A program made the translations under genes and the position numbers. Shown here one piece after another: positions 52,470-60,798 of a stretch of 64,000 bases of DNA (positions within the stretch are counted from its first letter, which is position 1; each line of letters starts with the position of its first letter). Origin of the DNA: Anaerolineales bacterium (GTDB lineage: Bacteria > Chloroflexota > Anaerolineae > 4572-78 > J111); the NCBI GenBank assembly GCA_020634935.1, contig JACKAT010000007.1, forward strand, positions 99,080 to 163,079, read 5' to 3'. The notes under the pieces are model-generated. The model saw only the letters and a program-made list of their open reading frames with translations, ran no database searches and was not told where the DNA came from.

Positions 52470-54044
52470 CTATGGCCCTAAAAATTGCTCATCATCAGCC
52501 AAAACAATAGCCAACCACGTGGTGCCGGCCACACTGGCCCACTCCTGAAAAACCTCGTCAGTGCCGGTGATGGTGGCTTTGGGCCTGGCGTAAGCTACTC
52601 CGCCCTCTTCATCTTGTAGCTTGATAATTTCTCCCAAGATGGCTTGGCTTTTTGTGATGTTCCCCAGGCGACGGTGGGCCAGGGCCACTTGAAGCGAACC
52701 CTGGCTCCAGACGGTACTGCGATCCGCATAGGGAGCGTAACCATCTATCGGGCCTGGCCCTAGAACCGGCTGGTAAGTTTGTTCGACAAAATCTAAGCTG
52801 AGTTGGGCTTTAGTCGGATGCCCGGTAGCTTCCAAAAATAGCGCTCCTAGCGAGTTGCTTTCAATCAAGCCGGCAGCAGTGTCATCCGACCCAACAACAA
52901 AATGGCCTTGCTTCTCATCCCAATACTGTTCAAGGAGCGCCGTTTTGATGAGGTCTGCGGCCGTCTGATAGAGGTCATTGCTGGTCAAACGGGCTAGGTC
53001 TCGTAGAAAAAAGTAAGTAATAATATTTTGACTCGTCGTAAAGGATGAGACGGCGGGATCGTCCTGGATGGCTCCATAACTGGGGCTGTCCGGGGTTTGA
53101 TTTTGCAGCGAGAGCAAGTAAGCTGCAATCTGTTCCGCTACCGCTTGAGATTGGGCATCACCCGTTTTTTGCTGGTAAAAAACAAGGGCATAGCCTACCC
53201 AAGCGATAGCGCCGGAGCGATAGTATTCATGAAACCAGTCGTTATCCGTATTATAAGAAAAGCCTAGTTTGCCGTCGGCTTGCACTTGTCCTTTTAAGGC
53301 ATTCAAAATGGCTTGCGCCTCACCAAAATTGGCGTTAGCGGTGAAGGCTATCCCGGCCAAAGCATCATCAAAAATCCAGGATCGGGCAAAGAGGTAGGGA
53401 TAGGCTTCATCCGTTTGGGGCAAGGCATAGCCGATAATGAGTCCGGCTCTATCGGTTAGGGGCTGTGGGACGGTTTCGTTAGGGGTGATTTGCCGAATTA
53501 GCCAGGCGATAGCCAATCGCCGGTTTTTGGGCCAAAGAAGGGCCGGATCAGGATTCCCCGTGGGATTGGCTGCACTCCAGAGAGCCCAGGCCAAAACATG
53601 GGTTCCATCGATAGCCAGAGGGGGCAGATCGATGTTACTGGTTTTGGGGATAGTATTAGGCTGGCGGTAATCATCACTTACCAAAAAGGCAGCATACATC
53701 TGTCCTTCATGCACCTGGTCAATTTGCCAGGAACAATCGACACCCAACGATTGCTCCATCTTCACGCCCTCAATGCTCTCCTGGGTACTGTTGTACCATA
53801 AATCGGTTTTAGCATAGAGCGCCACTTTTGCGCCTTCAGCTCGATACCGGCTGGCTCCCTCGCCCATCAGTTGCCCTGATACACGTGACATGGAATCGCC
53901 GTCAACCACAATCGACAATCGTAATGGACCTTCATTATTGCAAGCATTGAACTGAGGCCAGGTCAGGACGGGAATTAAGAGGATGATCAGTAAGGCGACC
54001 GGCAGCGCGATTTGCCATTTTGGCCTGGTGAGATTGGGTAGCAT
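52470..54044 (-). CDS. Membrane-anchored (alpha/alpha)6-toroid-type protein
   Basis: 524 residues. One N-terminal membrane helix (about 12-30), a short beta-rich domain (50-140), then helical-hairpin repeats (165-510): YLFARSWIFDDALAGIAFTANANF, FHEYYRSGAIAWVGYALVFYQQ, NIITYFFLRDLARL, YWDEKQGHF, SLGALFLEATG. This looks like a six-hairpin glycosidase or terpenoid-cyclase-like toroid. Part of it aligns with the end of the secreted protein at 60799 (YFFLRDL.RL, WDE..G, ALD..S.GA). Catalytic acids cannot be assigned. A glycan-active enzyme is plausible. Confidence 0.75.
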   Translation of the reverse strand: MLPNLTRPKWQIALPVALLIILLIPVLTWPQFNACNNEGPLRLSIVVDGDSMSRVSGQLMGEGASRYRAEGAKVALYAKTDLWYNSTQESIEGVKMEQSLGVDCSWQIDQVHEGQMYAAFLVSDDYRQPNTIPKTSNIDLPPLAIDGTHVLAWALWSAANPTGNPDPALLWPKNRRLAIAWLIRQITPNETVPQPLTDRAGLIIGYALPQTDEAYPYLFARSWIFDDALAGIAFTANANFGEAQAILNALKGQVQADGKLGFSYNTDNDWFHEYYRSGAIAWVGYALVFYQQKTGDAQSQAVAEQIAAYLLSLQNQTPDSPSYGAIQDDPAVSSFTTSQNIITYFFLRDLARLTSNDLYQTAADLIKTALLEQYWDEKQGHFVVGSDDTAAGLIESNSLGALFLEATGHPTKAQLSLDFVEQTYQPVLGPGPIDGYAPYADRSTVWSQGSLQVALAHRRLGNITKSQAILGEIIKLQDEEGGVAYARPKATITGTDEVFQEWASVAGTTWLAIVLADDEQFLGP

Positions 54045-54352
54045 CGTACACCTCTTATGGATAAATATGGTTGATGCTTTGAGGAGAAATTCTTTTCGTT
54101 ACCGGTGTACGCAGGAGAAGAATCAATAGGGGACAGCCAGGGTCACATCATCCGCATATCGTTGAGCATTGTTGGACTTTGATTCGGTGAAAGCAAAAGG
54201 TTCTCAAACCATCAGAAATACCTATGCATACTTAATAATACCTTATCCAAATAATAAAATTTTGTGAAAAGCTTATGAAAATCCTCTGATTTGTCAAGCA
54301 AAAGCGGTTGCATTATTATTTTTGTGAGCGAATCCTATAGAGAGGGGCAGCT
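54045..54352 (+). promoter_or_regulatory. Divergent intergenic region with a predicted promoter
   Basis: The 308 bp between the toroid protein and the kinase-like gene hold no repeat of the dispersed families. The right part is AT-rich and contains TTGTCA (54291-54296), 17 bp, TATTAT (54314-54319), a reasonable promoter for the rightward gene at 54353. No leftward promoter stands out. Confidence 0.5.
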
Positions 54353-55870
54353 ATGCGGATTGTCCGGCAAAAAGTACGTCACATTGTGGTCAACCCCCTG
54401 ATCCTTAGCAGTTTTACCGCCGCTGTTTTACTGGTGTTAGGTGGCTGGTTTTGGCTGGCCGATATTTCATACGAATATCCGGGGCCGGCCTTGGCAGTGG
54501 GGCTCTTAGGGGTGGCAGTTTTTCTGATAGGTTTGGCCTTCAGCGATCTTCGAGGTGGAAAAAGCCCGGAAACCTCGGATCAACGCAATGCCGATTCTCC
54601 ACATTTACCTCGGGTGGTAGGGCTGGCTCGCCTGGTGGACCGCTGGCAAATGTTTAATCCCTCGGAGGAGGATCGCCAGATTTTGGATGAGCAAATCCAG
54701 ATCGTGCTCTCAACCGCTCAGCGCCATTATAATACCTATGATGAAATCCGTTTGCTGGAATATTTTCGCGGCGCCAAACTCAAGGGCGGCGCGTTTCTTT
54801 TGACCATTAGCCCTAACATTACCCCTTTGGTCTGGAAATTCGATAGCCTGACGAATATCAACCGTGAAATAAGAAATTACCGGCATTGTGTTCGAGAGTT
54901 TTTAGGAAATACGCCTGGCGAAGCCTGGGAACCGCGCCAGCGTTACGGAACTATGGGGACTGAAGATTGGGGGCTGATAGCCTACAACTTTGTGGGGCGA
55001 GGAACCGATCCGGCGGCGCTCAAGCAGTTACAAACCTTTGGCGATTACTATTTGAGTCACGTTGAGTCGCAAAATGCCGGTATTATCCGGCAGATTTTTA
55101 AGGCTCTGGAACCGTGGTGGCTTATGCGGCGCGGTTGGCCCGAAGATTGCCGGCGGGGTGGCTTGCGCAGTTTGTATGATGAGTATAATCGTTTGTCACG
55201 ATACCGAGCCATAATGCGACAAGAACTACAGAGCGTTGGTCGGCAGCAGCAGATAGCCGTTTTAGAAAACCTTGATTTTTCAACAACGTATCTGGACCTT
55301 GGCGTGGGTGAACAATTGAGAAACCCGTTCAATTGGCTGGCGCACGTATTCGAGACCAAAAAGCTCGATGTCTGGAGCGTCCAACATCGTCAAGATTCAA
55401 TTGTGCATGGCGATTTTCATTCCGGAAATATCTTGATCGAGGATGGGGACCCGCCAAAAATACGCTTGATCGATTTTCCTCATGTTCACGTTGGCCCCAC
55501 TGTACAGGATATTGCTCGACTGGAGGCTGATCTTAAATTTAGCCTTCTGGCGGATGAGTCACTGCAACGCTTGGGGCTGAGAGGACTTTGGGAAAGGGAA
55601 ACAGCGCTGCTGCCTATAAAACCGGTTGAGTCAGATCTGCCAGCCATTCTAACAGCCGCCCCAGAACGCAAGACTTGGTGTACGGTGCAATTACTGCGCA
55701 GCGAAGCCCAACGTTACAATATCATTGGTTCAGATGCCCGGCCTTACTATTTGGCGCTGCTGCATGCCACTCTGCCGATTCTTTACTATGGGGATCGCAG
55801 CCCGTGGCAAAAGCTGTATGCTTTTGTGGCGGCTAGTCTCCTATGCAAACAGCTAGAAGCCCGCATGTAA
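54353..55870 (+). CDS. Membrane-anchored aminoglycoside-phosphotransferase-like kinase
   Basis: 505 residues. Two N-terminal membrane helices (about 14-36 and 45-64), then a cytosolic part. The C-terminal lobe has the APH/choline-kinase catalytic loop VHGDFHSGNIL (H352, D354, H356, N359) and D374 in LIDFPHVHVG, the metal-binding Asp. The N-lobe includes FLLTISPNITPLVWKFDS (probable nucleotide-binding lysine in VWKF). Such kinases phosphorylate small molecules; membrane anchoring is unusual. Possibly one of the kinase-like ternary-complex domains described in bacterial conflict systems, but I cannot confirm that. Confidence 0.72.
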   Translation: MRIVRQKVRHIVVNPLILSSFTAAVLLVLGGWFWLADISYEYPGPALAVGLLGVAVFLIGLAFSDLRGGKSPETSDQRNADSPHLPRVVGLARLVDRWQMFNPSEEDRQILDEQIQIVLSTAQRHYNTYDEIRLLEYFRGAKLKGGAFLLTISPNITPLVWKFDSLTNINREIRNYRHCVREFLGNTPGEAWEPRQRYGTMGTEDWGLIAYNFVGRGTDPAALKQLQTFGDYYLSHVESQNAGIIRQIFKALEPWWLMRRGWPEDCRRGGLRSLYDEYNRLSRYRAIMRQELQSVGRQQQIAVLENLDFSTTYLDLGVGEQLRNPFNWLAHVFETKKLDVWSVQHRQDSIVHGDFHSGNILIEDGDPPKIRLIDFPHVHVGPTVQDIARLEADLKFSLLADESLQRLGLRGLWERETALLPIKPVESDLPAILTAAPERKTWCTVQLLRSEAQRYNIIGSDARPYYLALLHATLPILYYGDRSPWQKLYAFVAASLLCKQLEARM

Positions 55871-55883
55871 CCCTTATCGTATT

Positions 55884-56014
55884 TACTCAGCAGCCGCCGC
55901 AGATCGCGAAAATTTCTAGCGGGGATGAGGCGATTTGAGGATTTTTCCAAAAAATTTATCCCCTAATCCCCAAATCCCCGCCAAAAAAACGGTCGGTTGC
56001 TGGTCTGCTGAGTA
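55884..56014. repeat. 131-bp palindromic element between convergent genes
   Basis: TACTCAGCAG / CTGCTGAGTA ends, with inner GCGGGGAT...GAGGATTT and AATCCCC...CCCCGCC pairing. It lies between the 3' ends of the kinase-like and STAND-like genes. Confidence 0.7.
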
Positions 56015-56021
56015 GTTACCC

Positions 56022-57344
56022 TTATCCCTGAAACTCATAGCCCTGCCCGTGCCGATTTTTAATGTACCGCTTATCGCCCAATCTTCGCCGTACCTGGCTA
56101 ACCAGGTTGAAAATAGCCGTCTCAACGTTGTCAATCTCTTCATCTTCACAATAGAGATAAGCCGCGATTTCGTCTTTTGTGTAAACGCGTTGTTCCTGCT
56201 GGAGACACGCAATCAATCTGAGCTCCAGAGCGGAAACGTGAACCTTTTGCTTATCTTTGTAGACCGTTCCCGCGACAACCACCTGTTGTCCTTTACAATG
56301 CTTGGTGACTATTTTTTTAATCTCAATGGGCGGTAGCGCCGCCTCGTGCTTACTTTTCAAGGTGCCGATAAACTGCTGAAATAGTGAGGAAAAAAGATGA
56401 TACCGCCCCTCTTTTTCTTGCACCAAACCTACCGTCTGAAGCCAAATTAGCATTTCCGGCTCGATCGACATCGACTTTCCTGCGATCAAAGCGTGTAGGG
56501 CTGTCTGTTGCTTGGAATCTAAACAACGCCACACCTTCCGGCAGCGGTGCTGTACCTCACCCCGCGCCAGCAGCCGCCGTTCTATATCTACCTCTGTCTG
56601 GCCCAAATCCAGCCCTTCAAAAACCACCGCCGAACTGACCGCCCGCAGCAAACCGGGGTGCCCCCCGGTCAGGCCGGCCAGATGGTGCTGGGCGTCGGCG
56701 TCGAAAGTTACCTCCAGCCGTTGGGCCTCTTCTGCAACGGCTCCGGCAAAATCTTGGGCGTTAAACGGCCCTACAATCTGTTCTCGACCGGCAAACAGCG
56801 GATTATCCGGTCCGGCCAGGTATTGCATCTCCAAACCGGCCGCAAAAATATAGCAAACCCCCTTATTCAGATCGGTTAGTGCTTTTAATTGTAAGAAAAA
56901 GGATGGGTCAGCCTGCCTGAGCAGGTCATCGGCCTTATTCACGACAATGACAATTCGATCGAATAAGCCTCGTTCGATACTTGTCAAAAGCGATCTAAGA
57001 CAGTCGTACCCTGGCCTATCGGAGGGGGGAGTTTGCCCCAACCCTTGCGCGGCCAGTTGTCGAGTGATTTCATTAAAAAATTCAGTTCGATCCAGACAAC
57101 TGCCCAGCGACCCACAATGTAAATAGGCAAACGTCACCGAGCGCCCGCCCCAATCGGTGCGAGTTGCCAGAAACCGCAGCAGATTAGACAGACCCACACC
57201 GGGCAAGCCCAGCACCAACCGGTTTTCCTTGGCCCGGATGGCCTGTTGAAGGGCCTGGATTTCGGTCTGACGGTAATGCTCCGGGTGTTGTCTATCGCTA
57301 AAGCGGTGATAGGGTTGGGGATCAGAGATGGGTGACAGGCTCAC
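56022..57344 (-). CDS. STAND-like ATPase with C-terminal OmpR-type winged helix and degenerate P-loop
   Basis: 440 residues. The ATPase part (30-340) has a P-loop-like GLPGVGLS at 46-53 where the invariant lysine is replaced by leucine, a Walker B-like IVIVVNKADDLL (131-142) and a helical sensor region (GGHPGLLRAV). The C-terminus (about 350-440) is an OmpR-type winged helix (VHVSALELRLIACL ... DEEIDNVETAIFNLVSQVRRRLGD, ending RHGQGYEF). Winged helices of this kind usually bind DNA, so it may be a nucleotide-independent or pseudo-ATPase regulator. GTG start at 57344. Divergent from the HD-type gene with about 120 bp between. Confidence 0.82.
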   Translation of the reverse strand: MSLSPISDPQPYHRFSDRQHPEHYRQTEIQALQQAIRAKENRLVLGLPGVGLSNLLRFLATRTDWGGRSVTFAYLHCGSLGSCLDRTEFFNEITRQLAAQGLGQTPPSDRPGYDCLRSLLTSIERGLFDRIVIVVNKADDLLRQADPSFFLQLKALTDLNKGVCYIFAAGLEMQYLAGPDNPLFAGREQIVGPFNAQDFAGAVAEEAQRLEVTFDADAQHHLAGLTGGHPGLLRAVSSAVVFEGLDLGQTEVDIERRLLARGEVQHRCRKVWRCLDSKQQTALHALIAGKSMSIEPEMLIWLQTVGLVQEKEGRYHLFSSLFQQFIGTLKSKHEAALPPIEIKKIVTKHCKGQQVVVAGTVYKDKQKVHVSALELRLIACLQQEQRVYTKDEIAAYLYCEDEEIDNVETAIFNLVSQVRRRLGDKRYIKNRHGQGYEFQG

Positions 57345-57462
57345 AATAACCTTACCTAATATTTCAGGAAATTCACAAACTATTCTTGAACTTTTCTTAG
57401 GATTTTTGGTCGAGGCTGTAGTATGGTGATTGTGCCACCAATTTCTAAAAAGGACAATTACT

Positions 57463-58011
57463 GTGACGGCTAGTTATCCAAATCACCCTTTTATTTTGGA
57501 AACGCCTTTGGAGCAGATTATCGCCGCCGACCCGGCCTGGCAAGCAGGCATCGAGTGGGGGTACCCTCGCCCCGGCCATCCTGAAGGCAAAGTAAAGTAC
57601 CATATTCAAGAGGTGCTGGTCAATATCGACCGCTTCTGCGCCAACTCGCCCGACCGTTTACGACTGCGACTTATCGCCCTGTTACATGACACGTTCAAAT
57701 ACCAAGCCAAAAGCAAAGGCGCTAACTCGTCACACGGCTATTGGGCCAGACAATTTGCCGAACAGTATCTGGCCGACGAAGGCATACTCATCGTACTGGA
57801 ACTACACGACGAGGCTTACAAAAGCTGGCAACTACTGGCCCGGCCCGCCGGTCACGCCGAGGCCGAGCCAGGGGCGGCAGTGTTGATTGACCGGTTGGGG
57901 CGTCATCTCGATCTGTTTATGCAGTTCTACCTGTGCGATAGCCATACCGGGGATAAATCAACAGCCCATTATGTATGGTTTAAGAAAATGATAGATAAAA
58001 AAGAAGTTTAA
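57463..58011 (+). CDS. HD-domain-like protein
   Basis: 182 residues from the GTG at 57463 (AAAAGGACA upstream). GKVKYHIQEVLVNIDRF, LIALLHDTFKY and SHGYWARQFAEQYL with LELHDEAYKSW give the His/Asp positions of a metal-dependent HD-type hydrolase. The substrate (nucleotide or other) is unknown. It shares the promoter region with the STAND-like gene. Confidence 0.75.
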   Translation: MTASYPNHPFILETPLEQIIAADPAWQAGIEWGYPRPGHPEGKVKYHIQEVLVNIDRFCANSPDRLRLRLIALLHDTFKYQAKSKGANSSHGYWARQFAEQYLADEGILIVLELHDEAYKSWQLLARPAGHAEAEPGAAVLIDRLGRHLDLFMQFYLCDSHTGDKSTAHYVWFKKMIDKKEV

Positions 58012-58073
58012 CAAATCACTGTAAAAATCTGGGTTAAGTTTGGTAATTCGGAATTTAAGAAAGGGAGAATGCC

Positions 58074-60746
58074 ATGCCTGAAGATATTGTCAAATCGGGC
58101 GATTATGAAGCAATAATCCGAGAGGCGAAAGTTTCGGAGATTCGAGGTATATTTGGCGACCAAGTCGAAATTATCTATGAATTACAAGAAACGGGAAAAA
58201 TATTTCTGGAATGGTACTATTTGAAAACAAGCCACTTTAAAGATACAGTCGAAGCCATTCTTGGACATACCCTTCAAGGAGAAGCAATTAATCTTGATGA
58301 TTTGGTAGGCAAAAAATGTCTACTCACCATAGGCAATGAAATAGAGAATGAAAAAACTAAGAATAAAATTATTGACATACAACCTATAAAGTCAGGCCAG
58401 AAAGAAAGTGAGCTAAGCAGCAATAAGGAGTATTCTCACAAGAGTTCTCTACAAACGACGGAATTAATAAATGAGTGGATAAAGAGCCACGTAGATGATT
58501 TGGCTGCGTTTGCTTGGGACAGTTATCAAAGTCAGGGGCGTGGTATGATTGTAGTTCGAGCTCTACAGGCAAAACCTAATGAACCGTGGTATACTGGAGC
58601 TCAGTTCGGTTATCTCGATTTGGCGAAGCTAGAGCAACAATGGTCTAATCAAGACGATATTGCGAAAACACAGGAGTATGATCCCTATACAGAATTCCGA
58701 GTTGTTGTCTTAGGACCCCATGCAACAGGGACTATACACACCGTGCAACCCGCATTGCCGCCCCCACAAGCTTATGAACACAATAAAGATAGTTATAAAG
58801 AGCGCCTAATTTCTCAGAGTGGGCCAATATCCTCTGGTATTCCTAAAGATTCCAGTTCTCCTAAAATTTCATCTCCACCTGCGGCGAAAACAGCGACCGG
58901 TAAAAGAATTTCTCTATTTGTACTATTAGGATTGCTGGCCCTTGTCATGCTTATTTGTATTGCTGGTTGGCTTAATCTTTTTTTTGAATACAAACCGCCC
59001 GTAATTAAAGTCAGTGAGGCAGGAGATTTATGGAAGAGAGTTTGTACAGGAAACGTTAATAACTCATCTATCGGATATAAAGAAGGGACTGGGTACCACT
59101 CAGTTGTATTGGTTGCAGAAAGAAAGGATGATGACTCTTGGGCCTGGCTAGCTACGAATAAGGAAATGCCAGTTGAATGGCAACCTTCAGATGCCAATTC
59201 TGTTGAGTTAGTAGCCTGTCTTGAGCCAGATTCTATAGTACTTGAAGAGTGTCCGTATTTTATAACCGGTATTCCTGGAGTTAGCATCTTAGAAAGACGT
59301 CAGCACACACTACGGATGAAGTTAAGAGATGCAAAAACAGGTAAAATAATTGCCTCTAAGTCAATGGTAAAAGGCCCTATTCCTTCGGAATGCCCGGATG
59401 AAACCAAATTCGAGCAGGGTTCCAATCGCAAGCGTATATTTGGTGGTTCTGTACCAGATGGCCAAATATTTGATTGGCTAAGACCATTCGTAGAGATGTC
59501 TTCAACCGTCCCCTCTACGCCTACCGCTTTGATCGCCACACATACCCTTACCTCGCCCACCGCTACTCCAACATCTATTCCACCAACTGATACACCTATA
59601 TCTATGCCTGAACCCAAATCTGGACATTGGAAAGGTAAAAATGTGTCTTTCGTTGTGACAACAGCAGGAACCATTACCGAGTTTGAAATTACAGTTAATA
59701 ATTGTCTTATCACGATAGATGACGAAATCTCCATTGTCTCAAATGATCTGTTTGGCTCGTTTTCCATAAATCCAGAAGGAACACTTCAAGGGGATGTTGC
59801 AACAGGTGCTGACTTCACAACAAAAGCAAATTTTGAAAGTGAAACCACCTTGAGCGGCACCTATTCTGTTCAAATCTGTGGTGGCTCTATACTTTTCGGC
59901 TCAACCGATGTTGAATGGGCGGCAGAGTGGCAAGAGGCATCTACCGTATCAACTACACCGACAACCATAGCACCGGTAGTCAACAAAATCTATTGGACAG
60001 ATACTTCCACCGGCAAAATTCAACGATCCAACCTTGATGGTTCCGCTATTGAAGATGTCGTTACAGGAATAAGGGAACCAGAACAGATTAGAATTGACAC
60101 AATAGGCGGCAAGATATATTGGGTAGATAGCAGCACAGGCAAAGTTCAGCGAGCCAATTTGGATAGTTCCGGCCTGGAAGATTTGGTAACGGGTTTATCC
60201 AGCCCCAGAGGAATTACGCTAGATATAACCGGCGGCAAGATGTATTGGACCGATCTGGAAACAGACAAAATTCAACGGGCCAATTTAGATGGCACTAACA
60301 TACAAGATTTGGTGACTACGGGGTTAGACATCCCCATCGGTATTGATTTGGATTTGGCGAATGGCAAAATATATTGGGTCGATAATGGAACTGATAAGAT
60401 TCAACGGGCCAATTTAGATGGTTCGGGAGTGGAAGATGTCATTACTGGATTATCGAGCCCATACGATCTTACAATAGACTCAATCAATAATAAAATCTAT
60501 TGGACAGATCGATCAACGGACAAAATTCAACGAGCTAATTTGGATGGAAGCGAGATGGAAGATTTGATAGTTGAAAACGTATTAGTGGAGCCAAAAGGCA
60601 TCGCCTTAGATGTGACGGCGGGTAAGATGTATTGGGTGGATGAAGAAACAGGTAAAGTCTATCGAGCGAACCTGAATGGTTCCGTAATTGAAGAATTGGT
60701 TACAGGATTGAGCGAGCCGCCAGGGATTGCTTTGTTAATTGAGTAA
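58074..60746 (+). CDS. Membrane protein with C-terminal six-bladed YWTD propeller
   Basis: 890 residues, AT-rich DNA. Residues 1-105 resemble a small OB-type or DUF669-like domain (SEIRGIFGDQVEIIYEL, VGKKCLLTIGN). A single membrane helix lies at 279-302. Outside are a Pro/Thr linker (about 480-525), a beta-rich domain (about 530-625) and six repeats of 43 residues beginning K(I/M)YW(T/V)D...T(G/D)K(I/V)QRANLDGS, which make a complete LDL-receptor-type YWTD propeller, normally a protein-binding platform. Such propellers are uncommon in bacteria. The cytosolic N-domain and outer propeller suggest an inside-outside link. RBS GGGAGA. Confidence 0.82.
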   Translation: MPEDIVKSGDYEAIIREAKVSEIRGIFGDQVEIIYELQETGKIFLEWYYLKTSHFKDTVEAILGHTLQGEAINLDDLVGKKCLLTIGNEIENEKTKNKIIDIQPIKSGQKESELSSNKEYSHKSSLQTTELINEWIKSHVDDLAAFAWDSYQSQGRGMIVVRALQAKPNEPWYTGAQFGYLDLAKLEQQWSNQDDIAKTQEYDPYTEFRVVVLGPHATGTIHTVQPALPPPQAYEHNKDSYKERLISQSGPISSGIPKDSSSPKISSPPAAKTATGKRISLFVLLGLLALVMLICIAGWLNLFFEYKPPVIKVSEAGDLWKRVCTGNVNNSSIGYKEGTGYHSVVLVAERKDDDSWAWLATNKEMPVEWQPSDANSVELVACLEPDSIVLEECPYFITGIPGVSILERRQHTLRMKLRDAKTGKIIASKSMVKGPIPSECPDETKFEQGSNRKRIFGGSVPDGQIFDWLRPFVEMSSTVPSTPTALIATHTLTSPTATPTSIPPTDTPISMPEPKSGHWKGKNVSFVVTTAGTITEFEITVNNCLITIDDEISIVSNDLFGSFSINPEGTLQGDVATGADFTTKANFESETTLSGTYSVQICGGSILFGSTDVEWAAEWQEASTVSTTPTTIAPVVNKIYWTDTSTGKIQRSNLDGSAIEDVVTGIREPEQIRIDTIGGKIYWVDSSTGKVQRANLDSSGLEDLVTGLSSPRGITLDITGGKMYWTDLETDKIQRANLDGTNIQDLVTTGLDIPIGIDLDLANGKIYWVDNGTDKIQRANLDGSGVEDVITGLSSPYDLTIDSINNKIYWTDRSTDKIQRANLDGSEMEDLIVENVLVEPKGIALDVTAGKMYWVDEETGKVYRANLNGSVIEELVTGLSEPPGIALLIE

Positions 60747-60798
60747 GATAATTCCATTCATGCTGTTTAGAGTAACATTAAATGAAGGGGAGTGAACA

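Noticed and set aside
59300..59767. Reverse-strand frame opposite the YWTD protein
   Set aside because: Covers the linker and beta-rich domain of a well-supported forward gene.
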